Notes: generated from the letters alone by a model not told the origin. A stretch of 9,208 nt of DNA from Cellvibrionales bacterium UBA1969 (GCA_002339085.1 DDDX01000008.1:8498-17705); one strand, 5' to 3'. Positions 1 through 8,229 are shown, counted from the stretch's first letter. Numbers and translations: made by a program.

Positions 1-1469
1 TCACCCAAATGATCTTCATCACCTAAGATATCAGTCAACACGGCAAACTTGTCGCCTTCTTTGACCAAGCCCATTGCAATACCAGCTACAGGGGCTTTTA
101 GCGGCACGCCAGCATCCATCATTGACATACTGCTGCCGCACACTGACGCCATCGATGAAGAACCGTTTGATTCAGTGATTTCTGAGACTACACGAATCGT
201 ATAAGGAAATTCTTCAGGGTCTGGCATCATGGCTAACACACCGCGCTTCGCTAAGCGACCATGGCCAATTTCTCGTCGACCCACAGGACCTACTCGACCC
301 GCCTCACCCACCGAATAAGAGGGAAAGTTGTAGTGGAATAAGAAATGATCTTTACTACTGCCTTCTAAGCCATCAATAATTTGTGCATCACGAGCAGAAC
401 CTAAAGTGGTTACCACTAAAGCCTGCGTCTCGCCACGGGTGAATAAAGCAGAACCATGCGCTTTTGATAACACACCAACTTGCATCGCTAGAGGACGAAC
501 GGTTTGCGTGTCACGGCCATCAATTCTTGGCTCGTGGTTAACGATACGTTGTCGCACAATTTGTTTTTCAATCTTAGCAAACAAATCTTTTACATCATCA
601 GCGCTGACATCGCCTTGTTCAGTAACAAACTGCTCAACCGCACGATCTCGGATAGCACCAACCTGCTCATAGCGCTGAGCTTTTTCTGTCACTTGATAAG
701 CTTCACCTAAATCAGCACTCACCGCATCACTAATGGCTGAGTATAGTGCTTGATCAATTTCAGGTGACTGCCAATCCCATAACGGCTTAGCGGCATCCGC
801 AGCTAAGGACTTAATCGCTTCAATGACGACTTGCATTTCTTGGTGAGCGAATAAAACAGCACCCAACATTTGATCTTCGCTGAGCTCTTCTGCTTCTGAT
901 TCAACCATCAATACCGCATCAGAAGTACCCGCAACCACCATGTTCAAAGCTGACGTTTCGAGTTCAGGATAAGTTGGATTTAATAGGTAGCCTTCACTGT
1001 CTGTGTAACCAACTCGCGCACCACCAATCGGGCCATTAAAAGGAACACCCGAAATAGACAGTGCGGCTGAGGTGCCTATCATCGCTGGAATATCAGGATC
1101 GATATCTTTTTGCGAGGAGACCACCATACAAATCACTTGCACCTCATTTTTAAAGCCATCAGGAAATAATGGGCGAATAGGGCGGTCAATCAATCTTGAC
1201 GTCAGGGTCTCTTTTTCAGAAGGGCGTGCTTCACGCTTGAAGAAACCACCAGGTATTTTACCCGCCGCGTAAGTTTTTTCTACGTAGTGAACAGACAGTG
1301 GAAAAAAGTCTTGGCCGGGCTTAGCTTTCTTAGCGCCAACGACCGTACACAAGACCGAAGTTTCATCCATAGTGACTAATACTGAGCCACTGGCTTGACG
1401 AGCAATACGGCCCGTTTCTAAAGTAACGGTATGTTTACCGTATTGAAATTGCTTAATAATCGGATTCAC
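1..1469 (-). CDS. pnp: Polyribonucleotide nucleotidyltransferase (PNPase), 5' part, runs off window
   Basis: PNPase is a phosphorolytic 3'-to-5' exoribonuclease and a core enzyme of the RNA degradosome. 489 codons are present. The first RNase PH-like domain (about residues 1-145) contains GGFFKREARPSE (74-85) and RPIRPLF (96-102), followed by the helical linker (about 146-308). The second RNase PH-like domain contains RGETQ (345-349), GRREIGHGRLA (397-407) and the phosphate-binding serines of SNGSSS (434-439). It ends in GDEDHLG (483-489), with the aspartate at 486 matching E. coli catalytic D486. The partner D492 and the KH and S1 domains lie outside the window. The start is GTG (1467-1469), chosen because GGAGGAT (1475-1481) is well placed upstream and the protein begins NPIIKQF as in the family. 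It lies downstream of rpsO, as in E. coli, behind a hairpin that could attenuate it. Identification is firm. The only gap is the missing C-terminus. Confidence 0.97.
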   Translation of the reverse strand, partial: MNPIIKQFQYGKHTVTLETGRIARQASGSVLVTMDETSVLCTVVGAKKAKPGQDFFPLSVHYVEKTYAAGKIPGGFFKREARPSEKETLTSRLIDRPIRPLFPDGFKNEVQVICMVVSSQKDIDPDIPAMIGTSAALSISGVPFNGPIGGARVGYTDSEGYLLNPTYPELETSALNMVVAGTSDAVLMVESEAEELSEDQMLGAVLFAHQEMQVVIEAIKSLAADAAKPLWDWQSPEIDQALYSAISDAVSADLGEAYQVTEKAQRYEQVGAIRDRAVEQFVTEQGDVSADDVKDLFAKIEKQIVRQRIVNHEPRIDGRDTQTVRPLAMQVGVLSKAHGSALFTRGETQALVVTTLGSARDAQIIDGLEGSSKDHFLFHYNFPSYSVGEAGRVGPVGRREIGHGRLAKRGVLAMMPDPEEFPYTIRVVSEITESNGSSSMASVCGSSMSMMDAGVPLKAPVAGIAMGLVKEGDKFAVLTDILGDEDHLG

Positions 1470-1492
1470 TAGAAATCCTCCATCGAATACTT

Positions 1493-1524
1493 AAAAATGG
1501 CGAAAGGCCCCATTGCCCATCGCC
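1493..1524 (-). terminator. Hairpin with T tract between rpsO and pnp (attenuator-like)
   Basis: Read on the minus strand, GGCGA (1520-1524) pairs with TCGCC (1499-1503) around a GC-rich interior that can form a further GGC/GCC pairing. ATTTTT (1493-1498) follows directly. It lies between rpsO and pnp, where E. coli has a leaky terminator and an RNase III processing site. Since pnp has its ribosome binding site just downstream, partial termination or processing is more likely than full termination. The stem is short and interrupted, so this is a moderate call. Confidence 0.5.
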
Positions 1525-1550
1525 GACAAATTACTGACATCAAATTAAAA

Positions 1551-1820
1551 TTAACGACGTAAACCTAATCGTTTAATCAGATCAGCATAACGGTCAGCAT
1601 CGTTACACTTTAAATAATCTAATAACTTTCTTCGCTGATTAACCATACGAATCAATCCGCGGCGCGAATGGTGATCTTTTTTATGATCGCCAAAATGATC
1701 CTGCAAATTATTGATATTTTCGGTTAGTAAAGCGACCTGAACTTCTGGCGAACCGGTATCGCCATCTTCTCGCTGATACTCTTTCACAATACTTGCTTTT
1801 ACTTCTGCAGTTAATGCCAT
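1551..1820 (-). CDS. rpsO: 30S ribosomal protein S15
   Basis: S15 is a primary 16S rRNA-binding protein of the central domain, needed for assembly of the 30S platform and for bridging to the 50S subunit. The product has 89 aa, the family's usual length. The sequence includes TGSPEVQVALLTENI, the RNA-binding HFGDHKKDHHSRRGLIRMV segment, RRKLLDYLK and the terminal RLGLRR. The ATG at 1818-1820 is chosen over an in-frame ATG 24 nt upstream for two reasons. It gives MALTAEVKASIV, matching the family N-terminus, and it has a clear Shine-Dalgarno AGGA (1828-1831) 7 nt ahead. The longer reading would place the Shine-Dalgarno inside the gene. An inverted repeat sits immediately before the ribosome binding site (1836-1873) and may serve translational autocontrol, as S15 does in E. 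coli. Confidence 0.97.
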   Translation of the reverse strand: MALTAEVKASIVKEYQREDGDTGSPEVQVALLTENINNLQDHFGDHKKDHHSRRGLIRMVNQRRKLLDYLKCNDADRYADLIKRLGLRR

Positions 1821-1835
1821 GGTACTTTCCTCTCG

Positions 1836-1873
1836 AATGTGCAATAAATAAAAATGGCCCGCCCGTGCACATT
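1836..1873 (-). promoter_or_regulatory. rpsO leader hairpin, candidate S15 autoregulatory operator
   Basis: On the minus strand an uninterrupted 8-nt arm AATGTGCA (1866-1873) pairs with TGCACATT (1836-1843) around a 22-nt loop. The loop has a G-rich half (CGGGCGGGCC) and an A/T-rich half. The downstream arm ends a few nucleotides before the Shine-Dalgarno of rpsO (1828-1831). In E. coli S15 represses its own translation by binding a leader fold that includes the ribosome binding site, and leader folds differ between lineages. The pairing is seen in the sequence, while the role is inferred from position. Confidence 0.45.
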
Positions 1874-1934
1874 TACAGACAGGTCAAAAAAACCCGATTA
1901 ATCACAATACTTTTTCATTGCAATCATATTTAAA

Positions 1935-2870
1935 TTACGAAACCACTAATCGCTTAGGCGCGACGCGGCCCTGATCATCTATTTCGCCGATGCCAATAAA
2001 GTCACCCGCTTCCATCAACAATCTCACCTTACCGTTGGGCGGTGAATCTGACACCTGCACGGCCTGACCACGCTGTAAGTAAAATTCGGTCGATGGATCT
2101 AATACTACCGATGGAATATGCTGTAAAGCACTATCCATCGGCAACAGTAATTCATCAAGAGCGGTAGTATTATTAAAACCTTCCAACCGTTCTAACTGCT
2201 CAAAATCAATAGCTTGCGACTCAACAAAAGGGCCACTCTGTACCCTTCTTAACGCCGAAACAAAACCACCAACCGCTAACTTCTCACCTAAATCTGCAGC
2301 AATTCGGCGAATGTATGTCCCCTTACTAACCGCTAAGCACACATCTATCTCAGCCACTTGACTAGCATCGTCAACTCGAAATGCCAGCAACTCAATATCA
2401 TCTACGCGTATATCGCGACTCGCTCGTTCAACCTCTTCACCGCGGCGCGCCAATTTATATAATCGTTCACCGTTATGCTTTAACGCCGAATACATGGGCG
2501 GCACTTGCTGTTGCTCACCCTGAAACGACATTAACGCTGATAAAACCTCAGCCTCAGTTAACTTAGAAGCATCTGCTACTACCGTTATTTCACCATCAGC
2601 ATCATCGGTAGTACTGCTCTGACCTAAAACAAACGTGCTGGTATAAGTCTTATTCGCATCTAATAAAAATTGCGAAAACTTTGTTGCTTCACCAAAGCAT
2701 AAAGGCAGCACACCTGTAGCTAGTGGGTCAAGGCTGCCCGTATGGCCGGCCTTGGCGACAAAAAATAATCGCTTGCACTGCTGCAATGCCTGGTTTGAAC
2801 TTAGGCCTAATGGCTTATCTAACACCAAAATTCCATTAATCAAACGACCGCGTCGATTCGCTCTGCCCAC
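1935..2870 (-). CDS. truB: tRNA pseudouridine(55) synthase TruB
   Basis: TruB isomerises uridine 55 in the T-loop of tRNAs to pseudouridine and also acts as a tRNA folding chaperone. The product has 311 aa, close to the E. coli length. It shows the N-terminal INGILVLDKPLGLSSN (11-26), then the catalytic block GHTGSLDPLATG (42-53) with nucleophile Asp48. Further motifs are VPPMYSALKHNGERLYKLARRG (123-144, containing the conserved Tyr) and KGTYIRRIAADLGEKL (183-198). The C-terminal part (about 250-311) looks like the PUA-type domain, ending GRVAPKRLVVS. The start is GTG (2868-2870). It is supported by alignment with the family N-terminus (basic GRANRRGR before INGI) and by AGGA about 8 nt upstream. 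It follows rbfA with a 30-nt gap. 114 nt of non-coding DNA separates it from rpsO. Confidence 0.97.
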   Translation of the reverse strand: MGRANRRGRLINGILVLDKPLGLSSNQALQQCKRLFFVAKAGHTGSLDPLATGVLPLCFGEATKFSQFLLDANKTYTSTFVLGQSSTTDDADGEITVVADASKLTEAEVLSALMSFQGEQQQVPPMYSALKHNGERLYKLARRGEEVERASRDIRVDDIELLAFRVDDASQVAEIDVCLAVSKGTYIRRIAADLGEKLAVGGFVSALRRVQSGPFVESQAIDFEQLERLEGFNNTTALDELLLPMDSALQHIPSVVLDPSTEFYLQRGQAVQVSDSPPNGKVRLLMEAGDFIGIGEIDDQGRVAPKRLVVS

Positions 2871-2900
2871 TCAAACTATCCTATGCAAGAACCGTTCAAT

Positions 2901-3275
2901 TCAATTATCATCTGACCCGCTGCCAGCGATAGCACGATCAATCAAATTAGACAAATGCTCGCCTTGCCTAACGCTGTCATCAAAATAAAAACGTAACTTT
3001 GGTGTTGACCGCATACTGTGCTGGCTAGCTACCTGAGTACGAATAAAACCAGCTGCACCGTTTAATACTTCAACCGCTTGCTTTGCCTCTTCAGCCGTCT
3101 CTTTATCAAAAAACGTGACATATATTTTAGCTGTCGACATGTCGCGACTCACAACCACTGCATTGACATTCGCACTGCTAACCCGCGGATCACGCAACTC
3201 TCTTTGTAACAACAAAGCAACTTCACGCTTAATGAAATCCGCGACGCGCTCCGAGCGGCTATACTCTTTTGGCAT
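2901..3275 (-). CDS. rbfA: 30S ribosome-binding factor A
   Basis: RbfA is a single KH-fold protein that binds immature 30S subunits near the 16S rRNA 5' end and is needed for late 30S maturation and growth in the cold. The 124 aa product is slightly shorter than E. coli RbfA (133), the difference being in the variable C-terminal tail. Visible signatures are the N-terminal RSERVADFIKREVALLLQRELRDPRV (7-32), VSRDMSTAKIYVTFF (42-56) and HSMRSTPKLRFYFDDSVRQGEHLSNLIDRA (86-115). The tail is Ser/Asp-rich (GSGSDDN). The ATG at 3273-3275 matches the family start, but its Shine-Dalgarno is weak (GAG about 10 nt upstream). It sits between infB (52-nt gap) and truB (30-nt gap), the usual order. Confidence 0.95.
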   Translation of the reverse strand: MPKEYSRSERVADFIKREVALLLQRELRDPRVSSANVNAVVVSRDMSTAKIYVTFFDKETAEEAKQAVEVLNGAAGFIRTQVASQHSMRSTPKLRFYFDDSVRQGEHLSNLIDRAIAGSGSDDN

Positions 3276-3327
3276 TACGCAAACTCATATTATAACAACG
3301 CAGTAAGTAAACTATTGGCGGCACAGG

Positions 3328-6009
3328 CTAAAGGCTTCTCGCCACTTTCTGAATGTCAAACACTTCTATTCTGTCGCCGGCTTTAACATCGGTATAATCT
3401 TTAACACCAATACCGCACTCAGTTCCACTTCGAACCTCACTCACGTCATCTTTAAAACGACGCAAAGAATCCAATTCACCCTCATGAATAACAATGTTTT
3501 CGCGTAAAACTCGAATCTGCTTACTGCGTGACACCAAACCTTCAACCACCATACAACCAGCAACCAAGCCAAACTTTGGTGATTTAAATACATCGCGCAC
3601 TTCAGCAGTACCTAGAATTTCTTCGCGCATCTCCGGTGCCAGCATGCCAGACAATGCATCTTTCACATCATCCAGTAAGTTATAAATAATACTGTAATAG
3701 CGTATTTCTAATGACTCTTTTTCGGCGGCAGCGCGTGCTGTCGCGTCAGCACGCACATTAAAACCAAAAATAACAGCGCTCGTTGTTGCCGCTAAATTAA
3801 TATCGGCTTCAGCGATGGCACCAACACCACCTGAAATCACATTAACTTTGACCTCATCGTTACCAATATCACCTAGTGCAGAAATAATCGCTTCAACCGA
3901 TCCTCTTACATCAGCCTTAACTAACACATTGAGAGTTTTTATCTCAGCTGACTCAAAACTGGCAAAAATATTATCCAGGTTAGCTTTCTGCTGTCGTGAG
4001 AACTTAACTTCACGTTCTTTTTGACGACGCATATCAACCACCTCACGCGCCTTACGCTCATCCTTTACGGCTATCACATCATCACCAGCGTTAGGCGTTC
4101 CGTCTAAACCTAAAATTTCAACAGGAATCGATGGACCAGCGGTTTCTATTAATTGACCGCGCTCATCGCTCATATTTCTTACTCGGCCAAACTGCATGCC
4201 GGCTAAAACATAGTCGCCATTTCGCAAGGTGCCCTCTTGAACCAGAATAGAAGCAATATTGCCTCGGCCTTTGTCGAGCCTTGACTCGACAACTACACCT
4301 TTAGCAGGACCTTCAATTGGTGCTGTAAGCTCTAGCATTTCTGCTTGCAGTGATAGGGCATCAAGCAACTTATCGATACCTTCGCCAGTATGCGCTGAGA
4401 CAGGAATAAACTGTGTATCACCACCCCACTCTTCGGGTACAACTTCTTGGGCTACCAGTTCATTTTTGACCCGCTCGGGATCAGCGGCTTCTTTATCCAT
4501 CTTATTGACGGCTATCACCAAAGGTACCTCAGCAGCTTTCGCATGCTGAACGGCTTCAACCGTTTGCGGCATCACGCCATCATCAGCTGCAACAACTAAC
4601 ACCACGATATCGGTGCATTTTGCACCTCGCGCTCGCATAGCAGTGAATGCCGCATGACCCGGTGTATCAAGAAAACTAATCACACCATTATTCGTTTCAA
4701 CATGGTATGCACCGATGTGCTGAGTAATTCCGCCCGCTTCACCGCTGGCGACTTTTGACTCACGAATATAATCAAGTAATGATGTTTTACCGTGATCAAC
4801 ATGACCCATAACTGTCACGACTGGCGGTCTTGCTGGGTTTATATTGTCACTTGAGCTCTGTTCAGTCAGCTCAGCAATCAACGTCTCTTCTAGCTCATTG
4901 TCACTAACTAATCGATAGTTATGGCCCAACTCTTCAATTAATAATATGGCAGTCTCTTGGTCAATACTTTGATTAATGGTTGCCATCTCACCAAGCTTCA
5001 TCAACTCTTTAACCACAACTTTCGATTTAATCGCCATTTGCTGCGCTAAATCTGCCACAGCGATTGACTCGCCTAAGGCAACCTCATGAACGATACGTTC
5101 AGTTGGTTGGGTGAAATCTTGACGGCTAACCGCCTGTAATACTTTTCGACTACCCATACTAACAAACGAACCATCCGTTTCATTGGTAAGAAAGTCATCG
5201 ACCTTAACCTGACTGCCACGATTTTTACCACGTTGCTTTGGTAGCTTTTTACCTTTGTTAGCCTTCCTACGAGGTTCGTCATCATCATTTATGGGGGCAG
5301 CTACTTTAAAGTTTTTAGTCGGTGTCGATCTTTCTTTTTTGGGCGCCGCTTCTGATTGTTGCTTAGCAAGCAACTCTGCTTTCTGACGCGCAACCGATTC
5401 TACTTTTTCCTTAGCCACTGCATCGCGTCGACTCTTTTCCAAAACCTCTTGCTCTTTACGCTTAGTCGCCGCTCGCTGACGCAACTCCTCAACATCAAAG
5501 GGATTATGTGATGGGTCTTTCTCGGCAGTATCTATTGCCGCATCAAGTTCCGCCGCGTCACGCTCAACAGCTTCAATCTGCTCTTTAGTGACAGACTCTA
5601 TTATTTCTTTCTCATCAATGGTAGATTCATTAATCGCCTGGTCATCGGTAGCACCCTTAGAATCGCCTGGCGCTAAATCATCAACTAATGCTGATTCATC
5701 GACCAGCGCTTCATCACGCTTAATGTAAGTGCGTTTTTTGCGAACCTCAACCGAAACTGTTTTCCTACCTTGGCTGCCCGCCGCCTTCACTGTACCTAAC
5801 GTTTTTCGTTTTAAGGTAATCCGTTTAGGCGCAGCTGTACTGGCACCATGACTGCTTTTCAAATGCGTCAATAATTTTTGCTTGTCTTCATCTGAGACAG
5901 ATTGATCACCCGATTGATGATCGAGGCCAGCTTCTTTCATCTGCGATAGCAAACGATCAACCGAAGCACCTACTGTTTTAGCGAGTTGACTTACTGTCAC
6001 TTCCGCCAT
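3328..6009 (-). CDS. infB: Translation initiation factor IF-2
   Basis: IF2 is the GTPase that brings initiator fMet-tRNA to the 30S subunit and promotes subunit joining. The product has 893 aa, nearly the E. coli length (890). The N-terminal IF2-N fold (about 1-50, VTVSQLAKTVGASVDRLLSQM) is followed by a long charged, Lys/Glu/Asp-rich linker (about 55-280). A second IF2-N-type segment (about 305-370) precedes the G domain (about 393-565). That domain has G1 GHVDHGKT (402-409), G3 DTPGH (448-452), G4 NKMD (502-505) and G5 SAH (538-540). Domains II to IV follow, including RFKDDVSEVRSGTECGIGV (851-869) in the tRNA-binding C-terminus. The ATG at 6007-6009 follows a purine-rich GGGGGAAAGG. E. coli makes shorter IF2 forms from internal starts. 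I checked Met285 and saw no Shine-Dalgarno there. Confidence 0.98.
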   Translation of the reverse strand: MAEVTVSQLAKTVGASVDRLLSQMKEAGLDHQSGDQSVSDEDKQKLLTHLKSSHGASTAAPKRITLKRKTLGTVKAAGSQGRKTVSVEVRKKRTYIKRDEALVDESALVDDLAPGDSKGATDDQAINESTIDEKEIIESVTKEQIEAVERDAAELDAAIDTAEKDPSHNPFDVEELRQRAATKRKEQEVLEKSRRDAVAKEKVESVARQKAELLAKQQSEAAPKKERSTPTKNFKVAAPINDDDEPRRKANKGKKLPKQRGKNRGSQVKVDDFLTNETDGSFVSMGSRKVLQAVSRQDFTQPTERIVHEVALGESIAVADLAQQMAIKSKVVVKELMKLGEMATINQSIDQETAILLIEELGHNYRLVSDNELEETLIAELTEQSSSDNINPARPPVVTVMGHVDHGKTSLLDYIRESKVASGEAGGITQHIGAYHVETNNGVISFLDTPGHAAFTAMRARGAKCTDIVVLVVAADDGVMPQTVEAVQHAKAAEVPLVIAVNKMDKEAADPERVKNELVAQEVVPEEWGGDTQFIPVSAHTGEGIDKLLDALSLQAEMLELTAPIEGPAKGVVVESRLDKGRGNIASILVQEGTLRNGDYVLAGMQFGRVRNMSDERGQLIETAGPSIPVEILGLDGTPNAGDDVIAVKDERKAREVVDMRRQKEREVKFSRQQKANLDNIFASFESAEIKTLNVLVKADVRGSVEAIISALGDIGNDEVKVNVISGGVGAIAEADINLAATTSAVIFGFNVRADATARAAAEKESLEIRYYSIIYNLLDDVKDALSGMLAPEMREEILGTAEVRDVFKSPKFGLVAGCMVVEGLVSRSKQIRVLRENIVIHEGELDSLRRFKDDVSEVRSGTECGIGVKDYTDVKAGDRIEVFDIQKVARSL

Positions 6010-6044
6010 CTACCTTTCCCCCTAGGACAATTAAATGGTTTGCC

Positions 6045-7541
6045 TTACTTTTCTTCATCTGCAAACCAGGGCGCGCGAGCAGTCATAATCAACTCCCCTG
6101 CGCGTTCTGCATCTAAATCTTCAATACCTAAAATATCTTCTACAGCTTGCTCAGCTAAATCTTCCATAGTGACGATACCTTTGCTGGCCAATACGAAAGC
6201 CAAATGTCTATCCATACCTTCCATATTGAGAAGGTCATCAGCCGGATTGCCACCCTCTAAAACTTCTTCTGAGGCAATTGCCTGGGTTAACAGTGCATCT
6301 TTTGCTCGTGCTCTTAGTTCATTGGCAATATCTTCATCGAAGCCTTCTATGTTGACCATCTCTTCTAATGGCACATAAGCCACTTCTTCTAACGAGGTAA
6401 AGCCTTCCTCAACTAGCACTAAGGACACGTCTTCATCGATATCTAACGATTTCATAAACATATCGACTTGTCGACCGGCCTCTTCTTCACCTTTTGCGAC
6501 CGCGTCTTCTGAGCTCATGACATTAATGGTCCAACCTGTTAACTGCGAAGCTAGACGCACGTTTTGTCCATTGCGTCCAATCGCTTGAGCTAAATTATCT
6601 TCAGCAACAGCAACATCCATTAAATGCGAATCTTCATCAACGATAATCGATTCAACTTCAGCGGGCGACAAGGCATTAATGGCAAGTTGTGCAGGGTTAT
6701 CATCCCAAAGAATAATATCTACACGCTCATTGGCTAATTCACCGGATACTGCCTGTACTCGAGAACCACGCATACCAACACAAGCGCCCACAGGGTCAAT
6801 ACGACCGTCATTGGTTTTCACCGCTATCTTAGCGCGCAAACCTGGGTCTCTAGCCGCGGCACGAATTTCAATGACTTGCTCAGAAATTTCAGGAACTTCA
6901 ATTGAAAACAACTCGATGAGCATTTCATTACAAGAGCGGCTTAAGGCTAATTGCGGTCCACGAACATCTTCTCTAATTTCCATTAAGATCGCTCTCACAC
7001 GATCACTGACTCGAAAAGCCTCACGGCCGACTAAACTTTCACGACTAATAAGCGCTTCAGCGTTATTACCAAGATCAACAATCACCGCATCACGGGTGAC
7101 TTTTTTAACCGTACCACTGACCATCTCACCAATGCGATCTCGGTATGCATCAACCACTTGAGCCCGTTCCGCTTCGCGGACCTTCTGGACGATCACTTGC
7201 TTAGCTGTTTGCGCAGCGATACGACCAAACTCAACGCCTTCTACTTGCTCACGATAAACATCACCAATTTTCAGAGCAGGGTCTTTCTCGGCAGCTTCTT
7301 CAGTAGTTAATTCCGTACCAAGAATCGACAAATGATCATCTGGCATAACGGTCCAACGACGGAAAGTTTCATAATCCCCCGACTCACGGTCAATAATGAC
7401 TTCAATTTCTGACTCTTCTTTGTAACGCTTTTTAGTCGCCATCGACAGGGCTAACTCAATCGCTTCAAATATCACTTCACGATCAACACCCTTTTCATTA
7501 GAAACTGCATCAGCTACCAGCAAAATCTCTTTATTTAACAT
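6045..7541 (-). CDS. nusA: Transcription termination/antitermination factor NusA
   Basis: NusA binds RNA polymerase and nascent RNA, enhancing pausing and hairpin-dependent termination, and takes part in rRNA and phage-type antitermination. The product has 498 aa, matching the long gammaproteobacterial form. Domains: polymerase-binding N-terminal domain (about 1-125), S1 (about 135-200), KH1 with GMRG (256-259) in VGACVGMRGSRVQAV, and KH2 with GRNG (322-325) in AIGRNGQNVRLASQLTGW. Two acidic helix-hairpin-helix repeats follow at about 365-420 (LVEEGFTSLEEVAYVP) and 437-490 (LASKGIVTMEDLAEQ). These C-terminal repeats bind the alpha subunit C-terminal domain and the antitermination factor N in E. 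coli. The ATG at 7539-7541 agrees with the family start, and GGGAG lies about 12 nt upstream. It follows rimP by 60 nt and precedes infB by 35 nt. NusA may regulate this operon through the leader terminators. Confidence 0.98.
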   Translation of the reverse strand: MLNKEILLVADAVSNEKGVDREVIFEAIELALSMATKKRYKEESEIEVIIDRESGDYETFRRWTVMPDDHLSILGTELTTEEAAEKDPALKIGDVYREQVEGVEFGRIAAQTAKQVIVQKVREAERAQVVDAYRDRIGEMVSGTVKKVTRDAVIVDLGNNAEALISRESLVGREAFRVSDRVRAILMEIREDVRGPQLALSRSCNEMLIELFSIEVPEISEQVIEIRAAARDPGLRAKIAVKTNDGRIDPVGACVGMRGSRVQAVSGELANERVDIILWDDNPAQLAINALSPAEVESIIVDEDSHLMDVAVAEDNLAQAIGRNGQNVRLASQLTGWTINVMSSEDAVAKGEEEAGRQVDMFMKSLDIDEDVSLVLVEEGFTSLEEVAYVPLEEMVNIEGFDEDIANELRARAKDALLTQAIASEEVLEGGNPADDLLNMEGMDRHLAFVLASKGIVTMEDLAEQAVEDILGIEDLDAERAGELIMTARAPWFADEEK

Positions 7542-7601
7542 TTGCCCAGTCCACTCCCGAAAACAAAATTAAACATTTATCCATCCACTCATCGTTATAA
7601 G

Positions 7602-8060
7602 TTAATCAAAATGAGGAATCATGCTGCCTTTTTCTATCGCCTCAAACGGCAGGCAGTATTCATCTTCACCTTCTTGAATCAATAATTCATCATTTTCAAT
7701 CCCCGCCAACAAGCCTTTAAACTGCTTACGACCGTCAAAACCAAAACGCAATTTAATCTTCACCATAAAGCCAATATGACGACGGTATTGGTCTAGCGTG
7801 AAAAATGGTCGCGCCATACCTGGCGACGACACCTCAAGGCGATACATACCCTGAATAGGATCCTCAACATCCAACATCAGCGACAGTTGGCGACTCACTT
7901 GGGCACACTGATCAACACTGACCCCATCTTCCGACTCAATGAAAATACGCAGTAAAGTTGAGCCCGACTGGGTTTGATACTCAAGGCCCCAAAATTCAAA
8001 GCCCATATCCACCACCACCGGTGCAATTAACTGCTCTATCTGTGCGCTGCTCGCTGCCAA
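7602..8060 (-). CDS. rimP: Ribosome maturation factor RimP
   Basis: RimP binds the 30S subunit early in assembly and aids formation of the pseudoknot region near S12. The product has 152 aa against about 150 in E. coli. The N-terminal alpha/beta domain (about 1-84) includes LIAPVVVDMGFEFWGLEY (11-28), RIFIESEDGVSVDQCAQVSRQ (38-58) and the signature LEVSSPGMARPF (75-86). The C-terminal SH3-like domain (about 90-152) ends MIPHFD. The start is TTG (8058-8060). No in-frame ATG or GTG lies near, the N-terminus matches family length, and AAAAGG sits 6 nt upstream as a Shine-Dalgarno. It is the first gene of the operon here. The rare TTG codon may keep RimP synthesis low. Confidence 0.95.
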   Translation of the reverse strand: MAASSAQIEQLIAPVVVDMGFEFWGLEYQTQSGSTLLRIFIESEDGVSVDQCAQVSRQLSLMLDVEDPIQGMYRLEVSSPGMARPFFTLDQYRRHIGFMVKIKLRFGFDGRKQFKGLLAGIENDELLIQEGEDEYCLPFEAIEKGSMIPHFD

Positions 8061-8140
8061 AATCTGCCTTTTCTCAATCGCTAAAACGTCATCTTAGAAA
8101 ACTCATCACAGGCTAAATAACTCCCCACTCCAGCTACCCT

Positions 8141-8167
8141 AAAAAAAAATGGGCACGAGGCCCATTT
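8141..8167 (-). terminator. Intrinsic terminator facing rimP (terminator 3 of leader)
   Basis: On the minus strand AAATGGGC (8160-8167) pairs perfectly with GCCCATTT (8147-8154) around the loop CTCGT, and the run of T extends to nine residues (8141-8149). This is a textbook factor-independent terminator about 80 nt upstream of the rimP start and on the same strand. On the plus strand the stem has no T tract after it beyond ATTT, so the minus direction is favoured. Confidence 0.75.
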
Positions 8168-8169
8168 AA

Positions 8170-8204
8170 ATTATCAACCAAACAAAAGAACGCCAGTTGA
8201 TAAT
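8170..8204 (-). promoter_or_regulatory. Inverted repeat between two terminators; candidate alternative structure
   Basis: On the minus strand ATTATCAAC (8196-8204) pairs perfectly over 9 bp with GTTGATAAT (8170-8178) around a 17-nt pyrimidine-rich loop. The same ATTATCAA also occurs at 8228-8235, on the other side of the neighbouring terminator and overlapping its stem by two bases. The downstream arm (8170-8177) could therefore pair with either copy, and the two folds exclude each other. The pairing is directly visible, and a switching role is inference. Confidence 0.45.
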
Positions 8205-8229
8205 AAAAAGCCCTTGTTGGGGGCTTTTT
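8205..8229 (-). terminator. Intrinsic terminator, possibly bidirectional (terminator 2 of leader)
   Basis: AAAAAGCCC (8205-8213) and GGGCTTTTT (8221-8229) form a perfect 9-bp stem with a 7-nt loop. The A tract and T tract are part of the stem, so the hairpin could work on both strands. On the minus strand the stem is followed by ATTATC. Position within a row of minus-strand terminators favours the minus direction. Confidence 0.7.

Noticed and set aside
406..672. Plus-strand frames opposite pnp, infB and nusA (for example 406-672, 4259-4549, 5986-6378, 6679-7161)
   Set aside because: They lie antisense to strongly conserved genes, lack motifs, and have the composition expected of reverse-complement shadows.
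1874..1934. Dedicated rpsO promoter in the truB-rpsO gap (minus), with TTGACC or TTGCAA as -35
   Set aside because: No acceptable -10 box lies 15-19 nt downstream of either. A promoter is likely by analogy with E. coli but cannot be placed.
3289..3317. Internal promoter ahead of rbfA (minus), with a perfect TATAAT at 3289-3294
   Set aside because: The -35 position at 17 nt reads CAATAG, a poor match, so the -10 alone is not enough.
5073..5288. Minus-strand 71-aa frame inside infB
   Set aside because: It is out of frame within the IF2 linker and start of the second N-type segment, which is intact. It is a shadow.
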